Shown: piece by piece, positions 17,099-24,140 of the stretch
Layout of the letters: each line of letters opens with the position of its first letter
Position numbering within the stretch: position 1 is the first letter of the stretch
Source of the DNA: an uncultured Lachnospiraceae bacterium
GTDB taxonomy: Bacteria > Bacillota > Clostridia > Lachnospirales > Lachnospiraceae
Length of the DNA: 46,815 bases
NCBI GenBank assembly: GCA_900317755.1
Contig: ONHZ01000048.1
Span: 1 to 46,815, forward strand
Direction: 5' to 3'
The notes under the pieces: model-generated
What the model was told of the DNA's origin: nothing
Seen by the model: only the letters and a program-made list of their open reading frames with translations
The model's database searches: none
Position numbers and translations under genes: made by a program

Positions 17099-18169
17099 TC
17101 AGTCTCCGAATGAAATTCCCATCCTCTTAATTTCCTGAATCATCGGCGAATCAGGATCAACAGTCTTTAATTTGCCTGCAACATCCTTCAGCGGAACGAG
17201 CTTCGTCTCGCCATTTACCATCGCAACCATGTAGCCGAATTTGCCTTCGAGAATTGCGCCTGCTGCTGCAGAGCCGAGCCTCGTGCAGAGAATCCTGTCG
17301 TAAGGAACCGGGCTTCCGCCTCTCTGCGTATGTCCAGGAACGGTAACCCTGCATTCCTGACCGGTTGCCTCTGTAATCATATTTGCAAGCTTGTAGGAAA
17401 CGGTAGGATGTGTTTCCTTTGCCATCTTTTTCTTCAGTTCCTTCTTTGAAAGGGCTGCATCTTCCTTTGAGATTGCTCCCTCAGCAACGGCAAGAATCGT
17501 GAAATTCTTTCCTGCCTTTCTCCTCTTCTCAATCGCATCAAGGATTTTCTCATTTGAATACGGAATCTCAGGAATCAGGATAATATCAGCGCCGCCTGCT
17601 ACTCCTGCATAAAGCGTGAGCCAGCCTACTTTATGTCCCATGACCTCTACGATGAAGGTTCTGTTGTGCGATGTCGCTGTCGTATGGATGCAGTCGATTG
17701 CGTATGTTGCAACATTAATCGCGCTGTAGAAACCAAATGTAATATCCGTTCCGTAAATATCATTATCAATGGTCTTCGGAAGATGAATGATGTTCAGTCC
17801 CTCTTCACGAAGCAGGTTTGCGGTCTTCTGCGTACCGTTTCCACCAAGGATGACAAGGCAGTCAAGACCAAGCTTCTTGTAATTTGCCTTCATAGCCTCG
17901 ACCTTGTCAAGACCATTTTCATCTGGCACACGCATGAGCTTGAACGGCTGTCTGGATGAACCTAAAATCGTGCCGCCCTTCGTCAGGATGCCCGAAAAAT
18001 CTGCGCTCGTGAGCAGGCGGTAATTTCCGTAAATCAGTCCCTTGTAGCCCTCATAAAAGCCATAGACTTCAAGGTCGTCTACATTATTGGCAAGTCCTTT
18101 TACAACGCCACGCATAGCTGCATTCAGTGCCTGGCAATCTCCTCCACTGGTAAGCATTCCTATTCTCAT
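17099..18169 (-). CDS. pfkA: 6-phosphofructokinase, phosphoryl donor uncertain
   Basis: Phosphorylates fructose 6-phosphate in glycolysis. Family motifs are MLTSGGDCQALNA, LVILGGNGTQKTA, LPKTIDNDIYGTD and RTFIVEVMGHKVGWLTL. Known donor markers conflict: the glycine in GGNGT (position 104 in E. coli numbering) is ATP-like, while the lysine in PKTIDND (position 124) is typical of pyrophosphate enzymes and a few ATP enzymes. The donor therefore cannot be read from sequence. At 356 residues it is slightly longer than the E. coli enzyme. AAGGAG precedes the ATG. It is divergent from greA. Confidence 0.94.
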   Translation of the reverse strand: MRIGMLTSGGDCQALNAAMRGVVKGLANNVDDLEVYGFYEGYKGLIYGNYRLLTSADFSGILTKGGTILGSSRQPFKLMRVPDENGLDKVEAMKANYKKLGLDCLVILGGNGTQKTANLLREEGLNIIHLPKTIDNDIYGTDITFGFYSAINVATYAIDCIHTTATSHNRTFIVEVMGHKVGWLTLYAGVAGGADIILIPEIPYSNEKILDAIEKRRKAGKNFTILAVAEGAISKEDAALSKKELKKKMAKETHPTVSYKLANMITEATGQECRVTVPGHTQRGGSPVPYDRILCTRLGSAAAGAILEGKFGYMVAMVNGETKLVPLKDVAGKLKTVDPDSPMIQEIKRMGISFGD

Positions 18170-18228
18170 ATTATTCTCCTTTACGCTTACGCCAATATGG
18201 CAAAAAGAAAAACTCGCATATCTGAAAT

Positions 18229-18237
18229 ATCATACCA
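18229..18237 (-). promoter_or_regulatory. Extended -10 promoter of pfkA
   Basis: TGGTATGAT on the minus strand is an extended -10 element about 60 bases before the pfkA start; the -35 region (TTTATG) is weak. Confidence 0.4.
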
Positions 18238-18297
18238 TTTTTTCTATGATTCATAAAGAACTAATTGGATTTTTTGCTGTAATCTTTCGTGCGGTTG

Positions 18298-18306
18298 TGC
18301 TATTAT
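18298..18306 (+). promoter_or_regulatory. Extended -10 promoter of greA
   Basis: TGCTATTAT is an extended -10 element 29 bases before the greA ATG; no good -35 is seen. Confidence 0.45.
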
Positions 18307-18335
18307 GCGTTTTGAATAATTTAAAGGAGCGCATC

Positions 18336-18839
18336 ATGGGAGAAATGCTTACAAAGTCTGATGTTGAAAAGATTCAGGCAGAGATTGATGACAGAAAATA
18401 TAATAAGAGAAAAGAGCTGATTGCCGAGGTAAAGGAAACCCGCGCCCAGGGCGATCTCTCCGAAAATTTTGAATATCATGAGGCAAAGCATGCGAAGAAT
18501 AAGAATGAGGGCAGAATCCGCTACCTTGAGAGAATGCTGAATACTGCAACGATCATCGACGACACATCAAAAGACGGTGTTGTCTCAATAAACAACACCG
18601 TCACCGTATACTTTCCAGAGGATGACCTCGAAGAATCCTATAAGCTTGTCACTTCAATCCGTGCAAATTCTATGGATGGAAAAATCGCAATCGACTCCCC
18701 TGTCGGCAAAGCCTTACTCGGTCACAAAGTCGGCGACACCGTCACCGTCCATGTCAATGACGAAATCTCCTACCCGCTTGAAATCAAAGCCATCGACCAG
18801 AGCACAGATGATTCAGGGGATGAGATCTCATCGTACTAA
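18336..18839 (+). CDS. greA: Transcription elongation factor GreA
   Basis: Binds the RNA polymerase secondary channel and stimulates cleavage of backtracked transcripts. The N-terminal coiled coil contains RAQGDLSENFEYHEAKHAKN, including the acidic tip residues needed for cleavage. The C-terminal domain has VTVYFPEDDLEESYKLV and SPVGKALLGHKVGDTVTV. The frame is open further upstream, but AAAGGAG 8 bases before 18336 fixes the start, giving 167 residues. Its stop codon overlaps that of the convergent DUF3021 gene. Confidence 0.95.
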   Translation: MGEMLTKSDVEKIQAEIDDRKYNKRKELIAEVKETRAQGDLSENFEYHEAKHAKNKNEGRIRYLERMLNTATIIDDTSKDGVVSINNTVTVYFPEDDLEESYKLVTSIRANSMDGKIAIDSPVGKALLGHKVGDTVTVHVNDEISYPLEIKAIDQSTDDSGDEISSY

Positions 18840-19261
18840 ACCTGTTTTTCTGCAATCTTTTTATTCATCTCGGTGGCTTCCTTCTGGTAATGGCGGTAGA
18901 AAAAGAACCAGATCAGCATTACGAGCCCTGCATCGGCTGCGATATATCCAATAACGCCGCCAATGCCAAGTGATGATGGAATCCAGCCAACGACGAATGA
19001 AACGATGAACATGACTGCCATGCCTATGCCCATATGGAAAATGACCTGCAGCGGATAAGGCAGTGCATCGTTTTCATAGATTGCAGACGGCGCACCGAAG
19101 CCGATACCGACAAGGATTGATCCTATTGCCATCTTCGTAAAGCTGTAGCCTTTCATCAGAAAAGTTCCACCATAGCCAATGTCAAAGATAATGCCGATCA
19201 TGGTAAAGATAATAAGTGCAATGCTGATTCCAATGACGCTTGATTTCATTATTTTTTTCAT
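18836..19261 (-). CDS. DUF3021 membrane protein
   Basis: A 141-residue protein with four predicted membrane helices and a short basic tail. DUF3021 proteins are regularly encoded with a LytTR DNA-binding protein, as here, and the pair is thought to form a one-component-like system in which the membrane protein restrains the regulator. GGAGG precedes the ATG. The 3' end overlaps the greA stop in a convergent arrangement with no terminator visible between them. Confidence 0.85.
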   Translation of the reverse strand: MKKIMKSSVIGISIALIIFTMIGIIFDIGYGGTFLMKGYSFTKMAIGSILVGIGFGAPSAIYENDALPYPLQVIFHMGIGMAVMFIVSFVVGWIPSSLGIGGVIGYIAADAGLVMLIWFFFYRHYQKEATEMNKKIAEKQV

Positions 19262-19276
19262 GATTTGTTCCTCCTT

Positions 19277-19711
19277 TTATAGACCAAGATACTTTTTGAA
19301 TTCTGGCAGATAATGCCTTGAAACATATTCGCTGCTTCCGTTTTTCATCGTAAGAAGCATCATCCCACCGAATTCCGCTTCCACATGATCAAGTTTGTCG
19401 AGATTCACAAGTGCCGACTTCGATATCCTCATAAACCTGCTACCCAGAAGTTCCTGCAATTCGTAGAGCCGCTTTCCCGAAATGTAGTTATTTTTCTGTG
19501 TATAAAGAACTGCCTTCTCATTTTCCACGCGGACCATGTATATCTGCTCCGGCTTTAGAATGATCATCTTTTCATTGTCCCATGCTGTGATAATCCGTTC
19601 TGGATTCTGAAGAAAATCGACGGCTGCCTCTACTTCCTTTGTCATTTTGTCCGCACGGATTTCTGCCTCAGCTTCTCTGTATTTTTCTGAAATATTAACC
19701 TGAACCTTCAA
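19277..19711 (-). CDS. LytTR-family DNA-binding regulator
   Basis: A 144-residue transcription regulator. The C-terminal about 95 residues form the LytTR beta domain: MIILKPEQIYMVRVENEKAV, YISGKRLYELQELLGSRFMR and ISKSALVNLDKLDHVEAEF. The N-terminal part is a short helical segment with no receiver domain, as expected of the DUF3021-linked class. It is the first gene of a two-gene unit and probably autoregulatory; no clear repeat operator was found. Confidence 0.9.
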   Translation of the reverse strand: MKVQVNISEKYREAEAEIRADKMTKEVEAAVDFLQNPERIITAWDNEKMIILKPEQIYMVRVENEKAVLYTQKNNYISGKRLYELQELLGSRFMRISKSALVNLDKLDHVEAEFGGMMLLTMKNGSSEYVSRHYLPEFKKYLGL

Positions 19712-19755
19712 TTGTCACCACCTCTTTCTCATTTGTTTGATGCGGCAATTGTAGC

Positions 19756-19789
19756 AAATAAAAATACCCCTGTCAGCGATTCAGGGGTA
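19756..19789 (-). terminator. Terminator after the Fic gene
   Basis: TACCCCTG (19765-19772) pairs with CAGGGGTA (19782-19789), with a 9-base loop and a TTTTTATTT tract on the minus strand. It ends the Fic transcript before the LytTR gene. Confidence 0.85.
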
Positions 19790-19829
19790 AGTGGCAGAAA
19801 TCAGTGGGTAAGATGCAGATAATAATAAT

Positions 19830-20621
19830 TCAAAGACAAATCATCATTTTCCTCTTTCCGCTAGATGGCGTTCTTTTTTCACGATACCATGTCTTTATCA
19901 TTTCATCTTTCATAAAAGAGACGAAACCATCTATTTTCTCTGTTTCATCAAAGACAGCTAGTGCTTCATAATATAGCTTCTTATCTTCATCAAAAATAAT
20001 GATTGGCGGGATATTTTGAAGCATAAGAAAATAATTCATAAGCGTCCTGCCAGTCCGGCCATTTCCATCAGCGAAAGGATGAAGGTATTCTATATTGCAA
20101 TGAAAGAATGCTGCTGCTGAAAATATTTTTTCTATATCGTCATTATGAAAATCTTTTATTTCGTTGCAAAGATATTCTGCCTCGCCTGGTATATCTTCTG
20201 GTGGAAGTCCGGCTGACAATCCGACGCCATATAAATGTTTTTTCCATGTGCCGGGTCTTTCACCTTCGAGATACCTATGCTCATCATAACAGCCATGCAT
20301 CAGTTTTTCATGAATATCTAATATGAAATCTGGTGTAATTTTCTCCTTCTTAACAAGCCTTGGTTTCAGCCACTCATAGCATTCCTTCTGATTCTGCGTT
20401 TCAAAAATAGCTCTAAGATCACCGGTATAGTTTATTACTTTTCCATTTTCAAAAATTTCCCTAGTCTGGTTTAGTGAAACGCCTGCGTCCTCTATCTTAT
20501 TCGAATGATACGCAAAAAGAACATGATAGTCACCAAGGTACGTATCATAATCTGCCTCAGTGGTAATATGATGTCCCCTCCAGGCTTCTATTATTTTTGT
20601 CAAAGTAGCATGATCTGGCAT
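19830..20621 (-). CDS. Fic-domain protein (predicted AMP-transferase)
   Basis: Fic proteins modify target proteins, usually by AMPylation from ATP. The catalytic motif HPFADGNGRTGR is complete, including the His and the phosphate-binding Gly/Arg residues. An N-terminal segment with HSNKIEDAG resembles the inhibitory helix motif [S/T]xxxE[G/N] of class II Fic proteins, with Asp in the last place, so it may be self-inhibited. At 263 residues it has no fused DNA-binding domain. GAGGA precedes the ATG. It is a single gene with its own terminator; no separate antitoxin gene is seen. Target unknown. Confidence 0.9.
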   Translation of the reverse strand: MPDHATLTKIIEAWRGHHITTEADYDTYLGDYHVLFAYHSNKIEDAGVSLNQTREIFENGKVINYTGDLRAIFETQNQKECYEWLKPRLVKKEKITPDFILDIHEKLMHGCYDEHRYLEGERPGTWKKHLYGVGLSAGLPPEDIPGEAEYLCNEIKDFHNDDIEKIFSAAAFFHCNIEYLHPFADGNGRTGRTLMNYFLMLQNIPPIIIFDEDKKLYYEALAVFDETEKIDGFVSFMKDEMIKTWYREKRTPSSGKRKMMICL

Positions 20622-20728
20622 CTATTATCCTCAATAATATTACTATTAATAATCCAAACTGATATTGAAATGATTTTATCACAAAGTGGGCATTTAAATA
20701 AAAATAATTATTCGTTTTCATTCATCAT

Positions 20729-20775
20729 TTATAAATAACTAAATCTATGATTTTTATAGATTTAGCTATTTATAA
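20729..20775. repeat. 20-bp inverted repeat, AT-rich
   Basis: TTATAAATAACTAAATCTAT (20729-20748) and its complement (20756-20775) match in 19 of 20 positions around a 7-base GATTTTT loop. It lies between the 3' end of the 195-codon gene and the start of fic. It could end the first transcript or be an operator for fic. Confidence 0.6.
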
Positions 20776-20795
20776 ATTATTGTTCAAAAAAATTA

Positions 20796-21389
20796 TTATG
20801 CCGAAAACGTGACATCTGAATCATTCTCTATTGTGGCTTCCTGATATCCTGTCGAGTCAATGCTGTATGATAGCTCAAAATCTTCATCTTTATCGCTTTC
20901 TTCATCTTCTTTGAACATGTCGTCATCAGGATCCGATGGCTTTTTCGATTTTTTCAGCTGCTCGGCATTGTCTGGAAGCGATTTGTATGCATGAGAATTC
21001 AGGTACTGCTTCGTCACATTCCCTATCGCAGCAAGTAGCGCATCCCTGTCCGGATCTTTCTCTCCAACTGACGCATAGGTTGAGGCAATCACCCTCTGTG
21101 CTTCCTCCTTTGTCCTGCATTTTTTAAGCTCCTGCTTAAATGCCTCGCGGAATCTCTGAATTTTCAATGCCTTTAAATATAGTTCAGGATAATACTTCTT
21201 TAGAAAACTCATTTCCTTTGCCGTGAGCTTTTCTCCAGCCTCAAGCTTATGGCGGATTTTCTCAAGCTGAATTTCCTTATCCTTTTCAGTGTCTTTACTC
21301 GTTGAAGCACTCTGAACCTTGTCCCTGACACTCTCAAGAAATTCAAAATATTCCTGTGAAATGCTTTTTTCTGAATGGATTGATTTCAT
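20796..21389 (-). CDS. Uncharacterised acidic-tail protein of a sigma-28-type operon
   Basis: A 197-residue protein of no family I recognise. Residues 1-130 are helical and charged (LTAKEMSFLKKYYPELYLKA, TKEEAQRVIASTYASVG); the tail is very acidic (SDPDDDMFKEDEESDKDEDF). There is no signal peptide or membrane segment. The start is 8 bases after the stop of the preceding small gene, and the AGGA ribosome site overlaps that stop, so translation is probably coupled. The predicted sigma-28 promoter upstream suggests a motility-linked role, which is inference from regulation only. Confidence 0.7.
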   Translation of the reverse strand: MKSIHSEKSISQEYFEFLESVRDKVQSASTSKDTEKDKEIQLEKIRHKLEAGEKLTAKEMSFLKKYYPELYLKALKIQRFREAFKQELKKCRTKEEAQRVIASTYASVGEKDPDRDALLAAIGNVTKQYLNSHAYKSLPDNAEQLKKSKKPSDPDDDMFKEDEESDKDEDFELSYSIDSTGYQEATIENDSDVTFSA

Positions 21390-21397
21390 GTCAATTC

Positions 21398-21571
21398 CTA
21401 CTTTCCTTGCACAATCTTCATCACTGCATCCATTTCTTCAAGCTTACTCTTTTCTAAGGTATTCCTTGCAATCTTGTCCTTATAGATCGCTTCAAGTATC
21501 CTGTCCTGGTCTTCCTTGTCGAACATCGGCAGTGCCCTGTCCAGCCGATTTATTAGCATTTTGCAGTACAT
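21398..21571 (-). CDS. Small ORF B, 57 residues, overlapping ORF A
   Basis: An open frame starting ATG TAC TGC and encoding a protein with a natural-looking charged helix (DKEDQDRILEAIYKDKIARN, then a KLEEMDAVMKIV segment). It overlaps small ORF A by 80 bases in another frame and has no ribosome site of its own. It may be translated by coupling from ORF A, or be the 3' half of a single gene joined by a +1 frameshift. It is too short for most gene finders. Confidence 0.5.
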   Translation of the reverse strand: MYCKMLINRLDRALPMFDKEDQDRILEAIYKDKIARNTLEKSKLEEMDAVMKIVQGK

Positions 21572-21665
21572 CAGAAAATTGTGATTCCGATGTCCTGACT
21601 GCCTGTTTTCGTGAAAAATTTGAATCTGTCCCTGTTGTTGTACCTATGATATTCATAATATCCAT
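21492..21665 (-). CDS. Small ORF A, 57 residues, first gene of the sigma-28-type operon
   Basis: Starts at the ATG at 21665 with an AGGGAG ribosome site about 9 bases upstream. It begins MDIMNIIGTTTGT and continues with a polar stretch (RTSESQFSDVLQNANKS) of the kind seen at the N-terminus of small flagellar axial or rod-associated proteins. The last 15 codons look less protein-like and overlap ORF B. It could be a complete small gene or the 5' half of a frameshifted one. No family recognised. Confidence 0.55.
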   Translation of the reverse strand: MDIMNIIGTTTGTDSNFSRKQAVRTSESQFSDVLQNANKSAGQGTADVRQGRPGQDT

Positions 21666-21681
21666 AGCAATAATCTCCCTT

Positions 21682-21725
21682 CAAAAACAAAAGGCATGCC
21701 GTCTGTCTTATGACAGAAGCATGCC
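21682..21725 (-). terminator. Terminator-like hairpin inside the leader (candidate attenuator)
   Basis: GGCATGC (21725-21719 on the minus strand) pairs with GCATGCC (21699-21693), enclosing an inner CTGTC/GACAG stem, and is followed by TTTTGTTTTT. It lies between the sigma-28-like promoter and the ribosome site of ORF A. The V-ATPase operon has its own terminator further upstream, so this one appears to act on the small-gene operon. Confidence 0.7.
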
Positions 21726-21736
21726 ATCCGTAGCAT
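21721..21736 (-). promoter_or_regulatory. GGA-loop hairpin overlapping the attenuator
   Basis: AUGCUA-CGGA-UGGCAU forms a 6-bp stem (one G-U pair) with GGA in the loop. Its 3' arm is shared with the 5' arm of the leader terminator, so the two cannot form together. The core resembles CsrA sites in the fliC leader. Confidence 0.6.
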
Positions 21737-21765
21737 TTAATTGAACATTTTTGTCCTATATTTTT

Positions 21766-21793
21766 ATTATCGGATATTTGTAATCATTGTTAA
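21766..21793 (-). promoter_or_regulatory. Sigma-28-like promoter of the small-gene operon
   Basis: CCGATAAT (21773-21766) is identical to the -10 box before the 1169-residue gene, and both continue AAAAATA. TTAA stands 16 bases upstream at the -35 position (three of four match). Confidence 0.62.
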
Positions 21794-21840
21794 TACCAGC
21801 CAACCACATATAGTAATTCAAAGACAATTTATCATTAACA

Positions 21841-21878
21841 AAAAGAACGGAATGTAAATTAACGCATTCCGTTCTTTT
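21841..21878 (-). terminator. Terminator of the V-type ATPase operon
   Basis: Perfect 14-bp inverted repeat AAAAGAACGGAATG / CATTCCGTTCTTTT with a 10-base loop and T-rich exit, 21 bases after the atpD stop. Confidence 0.9.
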
Positions 21879-21899
21879 ATTCTTTATTCTTCTATTGCC

Positions 21900-22577
21900 T
21901 TATGTCTCCGGTGGGGCTTCCATCTTCTCAGAATATCCATGTGCTTCATTCAGCATCATATCCTTGACCTTCATGAGGCGGACCTGGGTGGAACGCTCAT
22001 TTTCGTCAAGCTTCATCGTGATGTAGCGGATGCCTTCCTGTGTCTCTGGGATGATGACATGCTCAAGGGCATTCACACGACGCCTCGTCTTCTCTATTTC
22101 AGTAGAAAGAAGCTGGCAGGCCTTTTCGACCTCGGCTAATTTCAACATATCCTTGAAGACTTCTGAAAGTGAATTCACAGCACCATCGAGATCTGATGAA
22201 GTAAAGGCAAAGCCGTATGAATACATGTCGTTTTCATCAGGTGTCCTTGTCTCATAATCGAAGACCGGGATATCGACTGACATGACATTCTTCGTGCTTT
22301 TCTTCAGGTAGATTTCCTGTTTCGGAGCCATCAGAGCTTCTTTGATGGTCTGCTCATCCATCCCGCTCTTTGCAAGGACGAATTCACGGTTCGCATCGGA
22401 AAGTCCCTTCTCTACCTTCTTTCGGAGAGCCATATTTTCTCTTGCAAGGTCAAGAAACTGACGCATCAGTTCGTCTCGCTTGTCCTTTAAGAGCCTGTGG
22501 CCCTTAACGGCTGTAGCAAGCTTTTTCTTGAGCCTCGTAAGCTCCATTCTTGTAGGATTTATATTTGTACTTGCCAT
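21900..22577 (-). CDS. atpD: V-type ATP synthase subunit D (central stalk)
   Basis: Rotor-shaft subunit linking the A3B3 head to the c-ring through F and C. It is a 225-residue coiled-coil protein with the family start NINPTRMELTRLKKKLATAV and the C-terminal helix RVNALEHVIIPETQEGIRYI. GAGGA precedes the ATG. It is the last gene of the operon, separated from atpB by 180 bases with three stem-loops. Confidence 0.96.
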   Translation of the reverse strand: MASTNINPTRMELTRLKKKLATAVKGHRLLKDKRDELMRQFLDLARENMALRKKVEKGLSDANREFVLAKSGMDEQTIKEALMAPKQEIYLKKSTKNVMSVDIPVFDYETRTPDENDMYSYGFAFTSSDLDGAVNSLSEVFKDMLKLAEVEKACQLLSTEIEKTRRRVNALEHVIIPETQEGIRYITMKLDENERSTQVRLMKVKDMMLNEAHGYSEKMEAPPET

Positions 22578-22609
22578 ATATTATCCTCAAACAATTGATG
22601 AAAACACAC

Positions 22610-22754
22610 GAATCGCTTCACTGCTACGCAGTTCCCGCGATTCTAACAACACTCACAATCCGCTAATTTGCTTCGCAAATTGCTACTTGTTCGTGTTGTT
22701 TTGGGCGTCAAATGCAAAATCGCTTATACAAATAAATTTGTAACGCGTTTTTGC
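22610..22754. repeat. Three consecutive stem-loops between atpB and atpD
   Basis: H1 (22610-22643): GAATCGC/GCGATTC enclosing ACTGC/GCAGT. H2 (22645-22700): AACAACAC/GTGTTGTT enclosing AATTTGC/GCAAATT. H3 (22714-22754): GCAAAA with TTTTTGC enclosing ACAAAT/ATTTGT. All three have an outer and an inner stem, and together they fill an otherwise tight operon gap. They could be an RNA processing or stability element, or an inserted REP-like repeat. Confidence 0.6.
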
Positions 22755-22757
22755 ACT

Positions 22758-24137
22758 TTACGCCTTGTTTTCATCATAGTACTCATCCAGCATTTCGTCA
22801 GGAATTCTCTTGAGCTCAGACCTCGGCAGCATTCTCAGCAAATCCCATCCAATATCAAGCGTTTCCTCAATCGACCTGTCTGTTTCATAGCCCTGAGAAA
22901 CATACTTCTTCTCGAATTCATCAGCAAACTTCGCATAGAGAAGGTCGGTCTCTGTAAGAGCGGCCTCACCAAGGATGACCATGAGTTCCTTTGCATCCTT
23001 TCCTCGTGCATAGGCTGCAAAGAGCTGGTTCATCGTAGCGGCGTGGTCTCGTCTAGTCTTTCCTTCGCCGATACCTTTATCCTTCAATCTTGAAAGAGAA
23101 GGAAGAACATCTACAGGCGGCGTAATGCCCTTCTGGTAAAGCTCACGGGAAAGAATGATCTGTCCCTCTGTGATGTATCCGGTAAGATCCGGAATAGGAT
23201 GTGTCTTATCATCTTCAGGCATGGTAAGGATCGGGATCATCGTGATTGATCCGTTCTTGCCCTTCATACGGCCTGCTCTTTCATAGAGGGTAGCAAGGTC
23301 AGTGTACATGTAACCTGGATAACCACGACGTCCTGGAACTTCCTTACGTGCGGCAGAAACCTCACGAAGGGAATCTGCATAGTTCGTAATATCGGTAAGG
23401 ATAACAAGCACGTGCATATTCTTTTCAAATGCAAGATACTCAGCTGCAGTAAGTGCCATACGAGGTGTTGAAATTCGCTCAACGGCAGGATCATTTGCAA
23501 GATTAAGGAAAAGAACAGTTCTATCTAGCGCGCCTGTCTCCCTGAATGACTGCTCGAAGAAATCAGCTTCCTCGAAGGTAATACCCATAGCAGCAAATAC
23601 AACGGCGAATGGCTCATCTGTTCCACGAACTTTTGCCTGACGGGCAATCTGTGCGGCAAGTCTTGCATGTGGAAGACCTGAAGCTGAGAAGATCGGGAGC
23701 TTCTGACCACGAACCAGGGTATTCAGACCATCGATTGCTGAAATACCAGTCTGAATGAACTCTGACGGATACTCTCTGGCTGCCGGGTTCATAGGAAGTC
23801 CGTTGATATCCATCCTCTTATCCGGGATGATCTCAGGACCATCATCTATGACATTTCCAAGACCATCAAAAACTCGGCCAAGCATATCCTCTGATACGCC
23901 AAGCTCCATCACGTGGCCTAGGAATCTTACTTTAGAATTTGAAAGGTTAATGCCAGTCGAATCCTCGAAGAGCTGTACTAATGCATTTCCGCCATCGATT
24001 TCAAGGACCTTGCATCGACGTACTTCTCCGTTTGCGAGCTCGATTTCGCCAAGCTCATTATACTTTACGTCCTCTACACCCTTTACAAGCATCAGAGGTC
24101 CGGCTACTTCCTGTATGGTACGGTATTCCTTTGCCAT
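22758..24137 (-). CDS. atpB: V-type ATP synthase subunit B
   Basis: Non-catalytic head subunit, 459 residues. The family signature is seen in [20 protein letters not shown], without a P-loop Lys, and in the C-terminal [20 protein letters not shown]. It follows atpA by 3 bases. With A it forms the hexamer of the cytoplasmic head. Confidence 0.98.
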   Translation of the reverse strand: MAKEYRTIQEVAGPLMLVKGVEDVKYNELGEIELANGEVRRCKVLEIDGGNALVQLFEDSTGINLSNSKVRFLGHVMELGVSEDMLGRVFDGLGNVIDDGPEIIPDKRMDINGLPMNPAAREYPSEFIQTGISAIDGLNTLVRGQKLPIFSASGLPHARLAAQIARQAKVRGTDEPFAVVFAAMGITFEEADFFEQSFRETGALDRTVLFLNLANDPAVERISTPRMALTAAEYLAFEKNMHVLVILTDITNYADSLREVSAARKEVPGRRGYPGYMYTDLATLYERAGRMKGKNGSITMIPILTMPEDDKTHPIPDLTGYITEGQIILSRELYQKGITPPVDVLPSLSRLKDKGIGEGKTRRDHAATMNQLFAAYARGKDAKELMVILGEAALTETDLLYAKFADEFEKKYVSQGYETDRSIEETLDIGWDLLRMLPRSELKRIPDEMLDEYYDENKA

Positions 24138-24140
24138 GCC

